Assembly (NCBI GenBank): GCA_016790285.1
Contig: JAEUPJ010000091.1
Coordinates: 1-64,000, forward strand
Reading direction: 5' to 3'
DNA: 64,000 nt
Source: Roseateles sp.
GTDB taxonomy: Bacteria > Pseudomonadota > Gammaproteobacteria > Burkholderiales > Burkholderiaceae_C
Below the pieces are notes generated by a model. The model was given only the letters and a program-made list of their open reading frames with translations. It was not told where the DNA came from and did no database searches. Shown piece after piece: positions 41,984 through 51,800 of the stretch. Numbering within the stretch: position 1 is the stretch's first letter; each line of letters begins with the position of its first letter. A program made the position numbers and the translations under genes.

Positions 41984-42376
41984 ATGCCCACGCCCCCGCG
42001 CGAACCCCAGCCTGCCCACCGCCCCACCGTCTACTTCGACGGCGCCTGCCCCGTGTGCCGGCGCGAGATCGCCGTCTACCAGCGCGGTGCCGGTGCCGAA
42101 GCCGTGTGCTGGGTCGACGCCAGCGCCTGCCCGCCCGAAGCCCTGGGGGGCGACCTGCCGCGCGAGCAGGCCCTGGCCCGGCTGCACCTGCGCCAGGCCG
42201 ACGGCCGGCTCGTGCGCGGCGCCGCGGCCTTCCTGGCCATGTGGACCGCCCTGCCCCAGCACCCCGGGCTGGCCCGGCTGGCCCGCGTGCTGGACCGCCC
42301 GGCGCTCGTGCGCCTGCTGGACCTGGCCTACGGCGGCTTCCTGCGCCTGCGCCGCCTGTGGCGCCCGGCCCGATGA
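41984..42376 (+). CDS. DUF393 (DCC family) thiol-disulphide oxidoreductase-like protein
   Basis: A 130 aa protein with the DUF393 signature YFDGACPVCRREI: CxxC preceded by DG, as in thioredoxin-like DCC proteins. It has FLAMWTALPQHPGLARLARVL and ends with a basic LRRLWRPAR tail. Presumably a cytoplasmic redox protein. Its stop overlaps the coq7 start (ATGA), so it is translated together with a ubiquinone hydroxylase; this suggests a link to that enzyme, but none is established. Confidence 0.85.
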   Translation: MPTPPREPQPAHRPTVYFDGACPVCRREIAVYQRGAGAEAVCWVDASACPPEALGGDLPREQALARLHLRQADGRLVRGAAAFLAMWTALPQHPGLARLARVLDRPALVRLLDLAYGGFLRLRRLWRPAR

Positions 42377-42909
42377 GCGCCGTCTGGGTGCCGGCCGCGA
42401 TGCCGGCCTGGTTGGTGGCCGACCTGCGCAGCGACCACGCCGGCGAGACCGGCGCCGTGTGGATCTACCGCGGCGTGCTCGCGCTCAGCCGTGACCGCGC
42501 CTTGCGGGCCTTTGCGCAGCGGCACCTGGCGACCGAACAGCGCCACCTCGGCCTCATCGACACCTGCCTGCCAGCGACCGCGCACAGCCGCTTGCTGCCC
42601 CTGTGGCGGGTGGCGGGCTGGCTCACCGGCGCCCTGCCCGCCCTTTTGGGGCCGCGTGCCGTGTACGCGACCGTCGCCGCCGTCGAGACCTTCGTGGACC
42701 GCCACTACCAGGCCCAGATCGACCGCCTGGCGGGCGAAGCTGCGCAGGCGCCGCTGCGCGAGTTGCTGGACAGCTGCCGCCGCGACGAAGTGGCCCACCG
42801 GGACGAAGCCGCGCGCCACGCCGGGCCGCCCGGGCCGCTGCTGCGCGCCTGGTGCACGCTGGTGGGCGCCGGCTCCGCAGCGGCCGTGAAGGTGTGCCGG
42901 CATGTCTGA
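42373..42909 (+). CDS. coq7: Demethoxyubiquinone hydroxylase, Coq7/UbiF-type di-iron
   Basis: A 178 aa di-iron hydroxylase for the C6 step of ubiquinone synthesis. The iron ligands can be read: Glu in DHAGETGAVWIYRG, the E..H pair in ATEQRHLG, Glu in AAVETFVDRHYQ and the E..H pair in RRDEVAHRDEA. The length is normal for bacterial Coq7. It is peripheral to the inner membrane in other species. Start and stop are coupled to its neighbours: ATGA with DUF393 and an 8-bp overlap with ubiG. UbiM upstream can also act at C6 in some species, so the two may be redundant or specialised. Confidence 0.92.
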   Translation: MSAVWVPAAMPAWLVADLRSDHAGETGAVWIYRGVLALSRDRALRAFAQRHLATEQRHLGLIDTCLPATAHSRLLPLWRVAGWLTGALPALLGPRAVYATVAAVETFVDRHYQAQIDRLAGEAAQAPLRELLDSCRRDEVAHRDEAARHAGPPGPLLRAWCTLVGAGSAAAVKVCRHV

Positions 42910-43657
42910 GGCCCGCGCCGCGACCACCACCCGCGCCGACGAGATCGCCCGCTTCGACGCCTGGAGCGCGACCTGGTGGGACGCCCGCGGGCCCATGCGC
43001 CCGCTGCACGTCACGCAGGCGCTGCGCGGCGGCTGGGTGCAGGAGGCCGCCGAGCGCCACTTCGGCCGGCCGCTCGCGGGCCTGCGCGTGCTGGACGTGG
43101 GCTGCGGCGGCGGCCTGATGAGCGAGGCGCTGGCCCGTGCGGGCGCCCAGGTCGTGGGGCTGGACGCGTCGGCCGGCAACATCGGCGCGGCCCGGCGCCA
43201 CGCCAGTGCCGACCCCGCCGTCAGCGCGCGGCTGGACTACCGCCATGGTGAGCCCGGCACGGCCCTGCAGCCGGGCGAGCGCTTCGACCTCGTGCTGGCG
43301 CTGGAGGTGGTGGAGCATGTCGACGACGTGCCGGCCTTCCTCGCCCAGGTGGCCGCTGCCGTCGCGCCCGGCGGGCTGCTGGTGGCTTCCACGATCAACC
43401 GCACCGCGCGCAGCTGGCTGCTGGCCATCGTCGCCGCCGAGTACGTGCTGCGCGTGCTGCCCATCGGCACGCACCGCTGGCGCCAGTTCGTCACGCCCGA
43501 TGAGATGCAGGCCGCCGCCGTGCGTGCCGGGCTGCGGCCGCTGCAGCGCCTGGGCATGCGCTACCTGCCCGTGCTGCACCGTGCGCACTGGACGCGCGAC
43601 ACCTCGGTCAACTACCTGGCGAGCTTTGCCCGCCCGCCCCTGGGGCCTGACGCATGA
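42902..43657 (+). CDS. ubiG: Ubiquinone biosynthesis O-methyltransferase
   Basis: A 251 aa SAM-dependent methyltransferase that adds both O-methyl groups of ubiquinone. Motif I is VLDVGCGGGLMSEALA; post-I residues are GLDASAGNIGAAR. The UbiG-specific block reads ASTINRTARSWLLAIVAAEY followed by LPIGTHRWRQFVTPDEM, a membrane-binding region in E. coli UbiG. The C-terminal DTSVNYLASFARP is also typical. It overlaps coq7 by 8 bp. The whole DUF393-coq7-ubiG unit is a compact ubiquinone operon. Confidence 0.95.
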   Translation: MSEARAATTTRADEIARFDAWSATWWDARGPMRPLHVTQALRGGWVQEAAERHFGRPLAGLRVLDVGCGGGLMSEALARAGAQVVGLDASAGNIGAARRHASADPAVSARLDYRHGEPGTALQPGERFDLVLALEVVEHVDDVPAFLAQVAAAVAPGGLLVASTINRTARSWLLAIVAAEYVLRVLPIGTHRWRQFVTPDEMQAAAVRAGLRPLQRLGMRYLPVLHRAHWTRDTSVNYLASFARPPLGPDA

Positions 43658-43764
43658 CCGGTGCGCCGATGACGGCTGCACAGGTGGCCGACGTGGTAGC
43701 CAACGTGATGGTCCGGCCGCTTTCGAACAGCGCGAGCGTCTCACCGGCCGGATGCCGCCGGTGA
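43654..43764 (+). CDS. Possible 36-residue microprotein coupled to ubiG
   Basis: An ATG at 43654 overlaps the ubiG stop (ATGA) and opens a 36-codon frame (MTGAPMTAAQVADVVANVMV, then RPLSNSASVSPAGCRR). The first half could form one amphipathic helix. The stop lies in a stem-loop (43741-43764). It may be a real small protein of the ubiquinone operon, a decayed gene end, or chance. Confidence 0.25.
   Translation: MTGAPMTAAQVADVVANVMVRPLSNSASVSPAGCRR
43741..43764. other. Stem-loop between ubiG and the ABC exporter genes
   Basis: TCACCGGC (43741-43748), an 8-nt loop, and GCCGGTGA (43757-43764). A perfect 8-bp stem but no T-run on either strand, so termination is possible only weakly. It lies between convergent transcription units. 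Confidence 0.45.
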
Positions 43765-43782
43765 ACAGCGCCGCCACGCGCA

Positions 43783-45561
43783 TCAGGCCTCGGGTTCGCC
43801 AGGCGCCTCTTCCAGCGTCTGCAGCTCCACCAGGCGGCGGTACAGGCCGCCCTCCAGGCCCATCAGCGCCTCGTGCGTGCCGCGCTCCTGCAGCCGCCCG
43901 TGGTTGAGCACCAGGATCTGGTCGGCGGCGCGGATGGTGGACAGGCGGTGGGCGATGGCCACCACCGTCACGCGGCCATGCAGGGCCGACAGCGCCTCGC
44001 CCACGAGGCGCTCAGTCGCGCTGTCGATGTTGCTGGTGGCTTCGTCGAGGAACAGGATGCGCGGCGAGCCGGCCAGCGCGCGCGCCATGGCGATGAGTTG
44101 CTTCTGCCCGGTGGACACGCGCGCGCCGCCTTCGCCCAACATCGTGGCGTAGCCCTGCGGCAGCGCCTCGATGAACTCGTGCGCACGCGCCGCGCGCGCC
44201 GCCGCCTGCACGTCGGCCTCGGTGATGCCGGGGCGGCCCATGGCGATGTTGTCGCGTACGCTGGCCGACATCAGGTAGGGCTCCTGAGGCACGAGGCCCA
44301 CCGCGTCGCGAAACGCCGCGTCGGGCACGGCCGCCAGCGGCTGGCCGTCCACCGTGATGCGCCCTTGCTGCGCCGTGTAGAAGCGCAGCAGCAGCGACAG
44401 CAGCGTGCTCTTGCCACTGCCGGTGTGGCCGACGATGCCCGTGAAGCTGCCGGCGGGCATCTCCACGTCCAGCCCGTGCAGCACGGGGCGAGCGGGGTCG
44501 TAGCCGAAGGTCAGGCCCGATACGTGCAGCGCGCCGGCGCTCACCGGCTGCCCGTCCTGGGCCGGGCCGCGGTGCTCGTCTTCGTCGAGCAGCGTGCGCA
44601 CGCGCGAGGCCGCCACCATGGCCTGCTGCAACTGGCCGAACTGCATGGTGATCTGGATGAGGGGCTCGACGACTCGCGCGATGTAGCTCAGGAACGCATA
44701 CAGCAGGCCCACCTCGATGACGCCCAGCGGCCCGACCAGCTCGCGCCGGCTGAAGCTGTAGATGACCGTCACGAGCAGCAGCACGTTCATCAGGTCCAGC
44801 GCCGGGCGCAGCAGCCAGGCGTTGGCGCGCAGCTCGGCGATGCGCGAGAGGCGGTGCTCGGCATTCGTCGCCTCGAAGCGCGCGCCGAAGCGGCCCGCCG
44901 CGCCGCTGGCCTGCAGCACGGCCATGCCGGCCATGCTCTCGGCCATCTGCGCGTTGATGTCGCTGCGCAGCTGGCGCGTGCGCGCCACCGCCGGTGCGGA
45001 CAGCTTCTGGTAGCCCAGGATGATGAGCACCATGGCCGGCACGAGGGTGGCGACGATGAACATGAGCCGCCAGTCCAGGAAGGCCATGGCCACCAGCGAG
45101 CCGGCCACGACGATGGACGAGTCCAGCATCACGTACAGCACCTGGCGGTAGAGCTGGTTGACCGCCTCGGTGTCGTTGGTGACGCGGCTGACGAGCTGGC
45201 CGGTGATGGCCTTGTCGAAGAAGGCCATGGGCAGGGCCAGCACATGCGCGTAGACGCGCTCGCGCAGGCGCAGCACCGAGCGCCGCGCCACGCCGGCCAT
45301 GCGCGACAGCTGGGCGTAGCGCACCCAGCTGGCGGCCCAGCCCGTGCCCAGCATCAGCGCCAGCAGCGTGGCCATCTCGAAGAGGTCGTAGCGGCCGGGC
45401 AGCAGGTGGTGGTCGATGTAGCGCTTGCCGAGGATGGGGCCCAGCACCTCCAGGCCCGCCGCCGCCAGCAGCCACAGGCCGCCGCGGATGAGCTGCTGGC
45501 GCTCGGGGCGCGCGGCGTCCAGCAGCAGGCCGACGCTTTGCCAGGGGCGCTCGGCCTTCAT
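43783..45561 (-). CDS. ABC exporter half-transporter, MdlB-like partner
   Basis: A 592 aa type I exporter subunit. A six-helix membrane domain (residues ~25-310, with VARRSVLRLRERVYAHVLALPMAFFD) is followed by an ATPase domain. Walker A is VGHTGSGKSTLL, Walker B ILFLDEATSNIDS, and the H-loop VVAIAHRLST. The signature motif is VSTGQKQ rather than LSGGQ, a degenerate form as in E. coli MdlB. It overlaps the MdlA-like gene by ATGA, so the two surely form a heterodimer. The exported substrate is unknown. Its start is set by that overlap. Confidence 0.92.
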   Translation of the reverse strand: MKAERPWQSVGLLLDAARPERQQLIRGGLWLLAAAGLEVLGPILGKRYIDHHLLPGRYDLFEMATLLALMLGTGWAASWVRYAQLSRMAGVARRSVLRLRERVYAHVLALPMAFFDKAITGQLVSRVTNDTEAVNQLYRQVLYVMLDSSIVVAGSLVAMAFLDWRLMFIVATLVPAMVLIILGYQKLSAPAVARTRQLRSDINAQMAESMAGMAVLQASGAAGRFGARFEATNAEHRLSRIAELRANAWLLRPALDLMNVLLLVTVIYSFSRRELVGPLGVIEVGLLYAFLSYIARVVEPLIQITMQFGQLQQAMVAASRVRTLLDEDEHRGPAQDGQPVSAGALHVSGLTFGYDPARPVLHGLDVEMPAGSFTGIVGHTGSGKSTLLSLLLRFYTAQQGRITVDGQPLAAVPDAAFRDAVGLVPQEPYLMSASVRDNIAMGRPGITEADVQAAARAARAHEFIEALPQGYATMLGEGGARVSTGQKQLIAMARALAGSPRILFLDEATSNIDSATERLVGEALSALHGRVTVVAIAHRLSTIRAADQILVLNHGRLQERGTHEALMGLEGGLYRRLVELQTLEEAPGEPEA

Positions 45562-47336
45562 GCGGCCTCCAACGAAGCTTCGATCTGCTGATATCGCCAT
45601 TGCGACGCGTACCAGCCGCCCAGCGCGAGCAGCTCGGCATGGGTGCCGCGCTCGATGACGTGGCCCTGGCGCAGCACGACGATCTCGTCGGCGTCCATCA
45701 CGGCCGAAAGCCGGTGGGCGATGACGATGACGCTGCGGTCCGGCCGCGCCGCACGCAGCTCGCGCAGGTGCTCGAGGATGGCCGTCTCGGTGCCGGTGTC
45801 CACCGCCGACAGGGCGTCGTCGAGCACCAGCAGTGCCGCGTCGGACAGCAGCGCGCGGGCGATGGCCACCCGCTGGCGCTGGCCGCCCGACAGCGTCACG
45901 CCGCGCTCCCCCACCTCGGTGGCGTAGCCGGCGGGCAGCCGCGCGATGTCGTCGTGGACCGCTGCCAGGCGTGCCGCGGCCTCGATCTCCTGCGGGGTCG
46001 CGCCGGGCCGGGCCAGCGCGATGTTCTCGCCCACGGTGGCCGAGAACAGGAAGGGCTCCTGCGGCACCCAGGCGATGTGCGCGCGCAGCGCCTGCAGCGG
46101 CAGCTCGGGCAGCGGCACGCCGCCGAGCGTGAGGCGGCCGGCTTGCGGCTCCGCCTGGCGCAGCAGCAGCCGCACGAGGGTGGACTTGCCGGCCCCCGTG
46201 GCCCCGACCACGCCCAGCGTGCGACCGGGCGCGAGGCTGAGCGCCACGTCCTGCAGCGCCGCGCGCCTGGCCCCCGGGAAGGTGAAGCCCAGGCCCTCGG
46301 CGCGCAGCGTGGTGTCGGCGGGCAGCACCGCGCGCCCCTCGTCGGCCAGCGTCAATGGCGCGTCCAGCACCGGCGCCAGGCGCGCCCAGGCCGCGCGGCC
46401 GCGCTCCAGCAGGGCCATGACCCAGCCGGCCGCGAACATCGGCCAGATCAGCTGGCCGAGGTACATCGTGAAGGCCGTCAGCTGGCCGATCGTGATCTCG
46501 CCGCGGGCCACGAGCCAGCCGCCCACCGCCAGCGCGATGACGGTCGCCGCGCCGAGCGTCATGCCCACGGCCGGCTCGTACGCCGCCTCCCAGCGCTGGG
46601 AGCGAAAGCTCGCCTCGGCCGCCCGCTCGGCCAGCTCGGCGAACTGGCCCTGGCTGCGCCCCACCAGGCCCAGCGCCCGCACGGTGCGCACGCCCGAGAG
46701 GCTTTCCTGCACCTGCTGATTCAAGCCGCTGAAGGCCCCGAGCGAATCCTGCGCGGCGGTGTGCAGGTGGTTGGAGATCCACCAGAAGGCCAGCCCCATC
46801 AGCGGGAAAGGCAGCAGTGCCGCCAGCCCCAGGCGCCAGTCGATGCCGATGGTCATCATGGCCAGCACCAGCAGCAGCGTCTGCGTGCCGTCGAAGCCCG
46901 CGAGCATGGCCTCGCCCGCGGCCTGCTCCACGGTGTCGATGTCGTTGGTGGCCAGGGCCATCAGGTCGCCCGTGCGCTGGGCCTGGAAGTATGCCGGCCC
47001 CTGCAGCGCCAGCCGCGCGAAAAGCCGCGTGCGAAGCCTCGCGCCCAGCCGGAAGGACGCCTTGAAAAGGGTGAGCCGCCAGCCGGCGCGCAACAGGTAG
47101 ATGACGATGCCGGCGAGCACCAGAAGCGCCAGCTGGCGCAGCAGCGCGTCACCCCGCAGCTGGCCGGCCACCAGGGCGTCCACCACCTGCCCCACCTGGC
47201 GCGGGATCCACACCGTCATCAGCGCAATGCAGCTGAGCATGGCGCCCGCGGTGGCGTAGGCGCGCCAGTGCTCGCGCACGAAGGCGGCGAGCATGCGCCA
47301 GAGGCTGGACGGCATGGACAACGGGGGGAGCGGCAT
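45558..47336 (-). CDS. ABC exporter half-transporter, MdlA-like partner
   Basis: A 592 aa type I exporter subunit. The membrane domain includes RTGDLMALATNDIDTVEQAAGE and QVQESLSGVRTVRALG. The ATPase domain has Walker A VVGATGAGKSTLVR, a good signature LSGGQRQ, and Walker B LLVLDDALSAVD. There the catalytic Glu is replaced by Asp, as in E. coli MdlA. Together with the MdlB-like protein it should give one consensus and one impaired ATP site. It starts 8 bp after the symporter stop, in the same operon, so its ribosome-binding site lies within the end of the symporter gene. Confidence 0.93.
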   Translation of the reverse strand: MPLPPLSMPSSLWRMLAAFVREHWRAYATAGAMLSCIALMTVWIPRQVGQVVDALVAGQLRGDALLRQLALLVLAGIVIYLLRAGWRLTLFKASFRLGARLRTRLFARLALQGPAYFQAQRTGDLMALATNDIDTVEQAAGEAMLAGFDGTQTLLLVLAMMTIGIDWRLGLAALLPFPLMGLAFWWISNHLHTAAQDSLGAFSGLNQQVQESLSGVRTVRALGLVGRSQGQFAELAERAAEASFRSQRWEAAYEPAVGMTLGAATVIALAVGGWLVARGEITIGQLTAFTMYLGQLIWPMFAAGWVMALLERGRAAWARLAPVLDAPLTLADEGRAVLPADTTLRAEGLGFTFPGARRAALQDVALSLAPGRTLGVVGATGAGKSTLVRLLLRQAEPQAGRLTLGGVPLPELPLQALRAHIAWVPQEPFLFSATVGENIALARPGATPQEIEAAARLAAVHDDIARLPAGYATEVGERGVTLSGGQRQRVAIARALLSDAALLVLDDALSAVDTGTETAILEHLRELRAARPDRSVIVIAHRLSAVMDADEIVVLRQGHVIERGTHAELLALGGWYASQWRYQQIEASLEAA

Positions 47337-47343
47337 GACCCCG

Positions 47344-48744
47344 TCAGTGTCGCCGCTGGGCGGCGAGCCACAGGCCCGCCCATGTCAGCAGCCCGTTGAG
47401 CAGCAGCAGCTCCAGGCCGATCTGGTACCCACCCCAGGGCTGCCCGAAGTCCAGCACGGCGCACAGCGCCGGAGCGGCCAGGCATACCGCGACGAGCGCC
47501 CGTGCGGACACAGGCCGCGGCGTGAACAGGGCGAAGGCGAAGAGGCCCAGCAACGGCCCGTAGGTGTAGCCCGCCAGCTTCAGGATGAGGTAGATCATGC
47601 TGGCGCTGTCCAGCGCCTTGAAACCCAGCACCAGGGCCAGGAAGAGAGCCGCAAAGGCCAGGTGCACACGGCGGCGCGTGCGCACGTCTTCGCGCGGCAG
47701 GCGCAGCAGGTCCAGGCAGGTGCTGGCCGTCAATGCGGTCAGCGCGCCATCGGCGCTGGGCAGCAGCGCCGACACCAGCGCCAGCACGAACACCACCTGC
47801 ACCCACGCGGGCAGGTGCTGCATGACGACCGCAGGGAAAAGCGCGTCGCCCTTGGCGGCGAGACCCTGCGACTGTGCGTACAGCGTCAGCAGGCCGCCCA
47901 GCAGCAGGAAGGCGCCGATGACGACCACCAGCAGGCCCGCCAGCAGCAGCAGGTTCTTCTGCGCGTCCCGCAGCCGCGCGACCGACAGGCTCTTCTGCAT
48001 CATCTCCTGGTCCAGCCCCGTCATCGCGATGGTGATGAAGGCCCCGGCCAGCAGCGCCTTGACGGAGAAGTCGCGCGAGAGCGGGTCCGCCACCCACACG
48101 CGGGACAGGCCCGCGGCGTCCAGCTGCGCGAAGGCGTCCGGCCGCCACAACAGCACCGTGCAGACGACGAGGCCGGTCAGCATGCCCAGCGTCTGCAGCG
48201 TGTCGGTCCAGACCAGCGCCTTCACGCCGCCGTCCACCGTGTAGAGCAGGATCATGGCCAGCACCACCGCGGCGCCCACGGCGAAGGGCAGGCCCAGCGG
48301 CGCGAGGATCAGCGTGTGCAGTACCTGCACGACGAGGTAGAGCCGCGCCGTGGCGCCCACGGTGCGCGACAGCACGAAGTAGGCCGACCCGAGGCGCCGC
48401 GCGCCGCTGCCCAGGCGCTCCTCCAGCAGCTCGTAGATCGACGACAGCCCGAGGCGGTGGTAGTGCGGCAGCAGCACGAAGGCGATGGCCACGTAGCCCG
48501 CCACATAGCCGAGGGTGACCTGCAGGTAGGTGAAGCCGCTGGTCGCCACCGAGCCGGGCACGCTGATGAAGGTGACGCCCGACAGCGACGTGCCCACCAT
48601 GCCGAAGGCCACCACCGGCCAGGGGCTTGCGCGCCCGCCGACGTAAAAGCCCTCGGCCCCCGAGCCGCGCGAGACGCGGCGGGCCAGCAGCAGCAGCAGG
48701 GCGAAGTAGGCGAGGACGCCGATGAGGAGGAGTGCAGGCGACAT
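47344..48744 (-). CDS. Sodium:solute symporter (SSS family)
   Basis: A 466 aa transporter with about 13 membrane helices. Family marks are GTSLSGVTFISVPGSV, the Na+-site region, and a central SVARLRDAQKNL stretch. ALVSALLPSADGALTALTAS, the helix-8 Na+ site, is also present. The group moves sugars, amino acids, proline, pantothenate, or sialic acid with sodium; the solute cannot be assigned. It is the first gene of a unit with the MdlA/MdlB-like exporter genes. Its ATG has AGGAGG-like sequence upstream on neither strand within good range, so the start at 48744 rests on the N-terminus fit. Confidence 0.9.
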   Translation of the reverse strand: MSPALLLIGVLAYFALLLLLARRVSRGSGAEGFYVGGRASPWPVVAFGMVGTSLSGVTFISVPGSVATSGFTYLQVTLGYVAGYVAIAFVLLPHYHRLGLSSIYELLEERLGSGARRLGSAYFVLSRTVGATARLYLVVQVLHTLILAPLGLPFAVGAAVVLAMILLYTVDGGVKALVWTDTLQTLGMLTGLVVCTVLLWRPDAFAQLDAAGLSRVWVADPLSRDFSVKALLAGAFITIAMTGLDQEMMQKSLSVARLRDAQKNLLLLAGLLVVVIGAFLLLGGLLTLYAQSQGLAAKGDALFPAVVMQHLPAWVQVVFVLALVSALLPSADGALTALTASTCLDLLRLPREDVRTRRRVHLAFAALFLALVLGFKALDSASMIYLILKLAGYTYGPLLGLFAFALFTPRPVSARALVAVCLAAPALCAVLDFGQPWGGYQIGLELLLLNGLLTWAGLWLAAQRRH

Positions 48745-48853
48745 GGGCCGCGATCATGCCCCAGGCCTTCCCCCGCAAACGGGGTGACACGAGCGCGCAA
48801 GCGGCAACCCCCGCACCATCCCGGCCCTTCAGGACCTCCCGCCCCGGATCGCC

Positions 48854-51800
48854 ATGCGCCTCACCCCCTGGTTGCCCTTCCTCGCCGCGCTGCTCGCCGC
48901 TCCGGCCGCGCTGGCCTCGCCCAGCGGCGTCGTCATCAGCCAGGTCTATGGCGGTGGTGGCAACGGCGGTGCCGTCTACCGGCAGGACTACATCGAACTG
49001 TTCAACGCCGGGGCGGCCCCCGTGGCCATCGGCGGCTGGTCGGTGCAGTACGCATCGGCCACCGGCACCAGCTGGTCCACCACCGCCATCCCGGCGGGCG
49101 TGACATTGCAGCCAGGCCAGTACTACCTCATCCGCGAAGCCGCCGGCACGGGCGGCACGACCGATGTCCCCGGCGACCTGCTGACCGGCACCATCGCGAT
49201 GTCGGGCACCACAGGCAAGGTCGCCCTCGTGCGCAGCACCACCGCCCTCACGGGCGCCGCACCCACCGGCTACGAAGACCTGATCGCCTGGGGCCCCACG
49301 GCCACCGGCGCCGAAGGCGGCACACCCGCCGCCGCCCTCACCAACACCACCGCCCAGCTGCGCGCCGCGGGCGGCTGCACCGACACCGACCGCAACGCCG
49401 CCGATTTCACGGCCGGCGCACCCGCACCGCGCAATGGCACGAGCCCGCTGAACGCCTGTGGCGGCGTCGCCAATGCCCCCATCGTCCCGAGCTGCGCCGA
49501 CCAGGCTGCCGTCGCAGGCAGCGCCAGCAGCTTCACCGTCAGCGCCACCGACGCTGACAGCCGCGTCAATGCGGCCACCGTCGTGGGCAACCTGCCCGCG
49601 GGTGTGAGCCTCGGCAGTTTCAGCGCGGCAACGGGCGATGCCGCGCCGGCGACACAGGCCTTCACCGTAGGCGCCAGCGTCGCAGCCGGCAACTACACGC
49701 TGGGCCTGGCCTGGGCCAACGACGAAGCCCAGACCGCCAGCTGCAGCTTCAAGCTCGCGGTGAGCGGCCTCGTGAAGATCCCGGCCATCCAGGGCTCGGG
49801 CGCCAGGAGCGCGCTGGACGGCACGACCGTCACCACCGGCGGCATCGTCACGCACCTCATCAGCAACGGCTTCTACCTGCAGGACCCCGACGGCGATGGC
49901 GACCCCGCCACGTCCGACGGCATCTTCGTCTTCACGAGCACCGCACCGACGGTCGCCGTCGGCGACAAGGTCACGGTCTCCGCCACCGTGCAGGAGTACA
50001 CCGTCTCCACGAGCGCCGCGAGCCAAGCCAACCCGCTGACGGAGCTCGCCAACGTGACGGCCCTCGCCGTGATCAGCCGTGGCAACGCCGTGCCGCTGCC
50101 CGTCGAAGTGAGCCTGGCCACGCTGGCCAGCGCATCCGACATGGAGCGCTTAGAGGGCATGCTGGTGCGCGTCACCGATGAGCTCACCGTCAACCAGACC
50201 CGCTTCGTCGGCAGCTGGGGCCAGCTGACCGTATCGGCCGGCGGCCGCACGCTCACGCCCACCAACGTGCTGCGCCCCGGCCCCGCCGCGCTGGCCCTGC
50301 AAGCCGCCAACCAGGCCCGCAGCCTCGTGCTGGACGACAGCAGCGCCGCCAAGTTCCCCAACCCCACGCCCTACCTCTGGCAGGACGGCACGGTGCGTGC
50401 GGGAGACACGCTCGGCGGCGTGACCGGGGTGGTCGATTTCGGCCCCTCGACCGACGCCGCCACCGGCCCGTTGGCCTACCGCATCCACCCCACGGCCGCC
50501 CCCGTCTTTGCCCGCCCCGTGGCGCGGCCGGTCACCCCGCCCGTCGTGGGCGGCAACGTGCGCGTGGCCAGCGCCAACGTGCTGAACTTCTTCACCACCT
50601 TCACCGATGGCAACGCCGTGCCGGGCGGCAGCAGCACCTGCACCGTGGGCTGCCGCGGCGCCGACAACCTGAACGAGTTCAACCGCCAGCGCACCAAGAT
50701 CCTCGCGGCGCTGGCGGCGCTGGACGCTGACGTCGTCGGCCTGATGGAGGTGCAGAACAACGGCAACTTCGCCGTGCAGAACCTCGTCAACGGGCTGAAC
50801 GCGCTGAAGGGGCCCGGCACCTACGCCGCCGTGCCGCTGCCCACCGTGCTCTCCGCGGGCGGTGCCGGCACGGGGACGGACGCCATCCGCGTGGCCATGA
50901 TCTACAAGCCCGCCCGAGTCTCGCTCACCGGCGCCACGCTGGCCGACACCGACGCCGTCAACAGCCGCCCGCCGCTGGCCCAGGGCTTCGCGCTGCCCAA
51001 CGGCGAGAGGTTCGCGGTCGTCGTGAACCACCTCAAGTCCAAGGGCAGCTGCGGCAGCGGCGCCAACGGCGACACCGGCGACCTGCAAGGCTGCTGGAAC
51101 CTGCTGCGCCAGCAGCAGGCCCAGCGGCTCCTGGACTGGCTGCCGACCGTGACCGCCACCGCGGGCACCGACCGCGTCGTGCTGCTCGGCGACTTCAACG
51201 CCTACGCGCAGGAAGACCCGATCGACCTGCTCCAGCGCGGCGGCCTCGTCGACCTCGTGGGCCGCTTCGACCCGGCCGACTACAGCTACGTCTTCGACGC
51301 CGCCGCTGGCCGCCTGGACCACGGGCTGGGCACAGCCGCCATCGCAAGCCTCGTGACCGGCGCCACCAGCTGGCACATCAATGCCGACGAGCCTGAATGG
51401 ACCGACTACAACACCGAGGACAAGGCCGCCGGCAACGACTGGTACCAGCCCACGGCCTTCCGTGCGTCCGACCACGACCCCCTGCTGATCGGGCTGCGGC
51501 TCGTGAAGACCGTGCGCGGCGGCCAGGGCAACGACACCCTCGTCGGCACGCCGGGTGACGACGTCATCGAAGGCGGCCAGGGCCGCGACACGCTGACGGG
51601 CAACGGCGGCCGCGACCAGTTCGTCTTCCGCAGCGGCAGCGACGGCCTGGACACGATCACCGACTTCAAGCCGGGCATCGACCGCCTCGTCTTCACGGAG
51701 CTGCTGCGCAGCGTCGGCATCACGAGCGCCACGCCGCTGGCCACCGGTCATGTCACCTGCACCCAGCAGACCGACGGCGCCCTGGTGGGCTACGACCCCG

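Noticed and set aside
43783-46782. A 999-codon frame reading through both ABC exporter genes
   Set aside because: The first part is out of frame with the MdlA-like protein and has no ABC motifs; the MdlB-like gene starts at 45561 with a coupled ATG.
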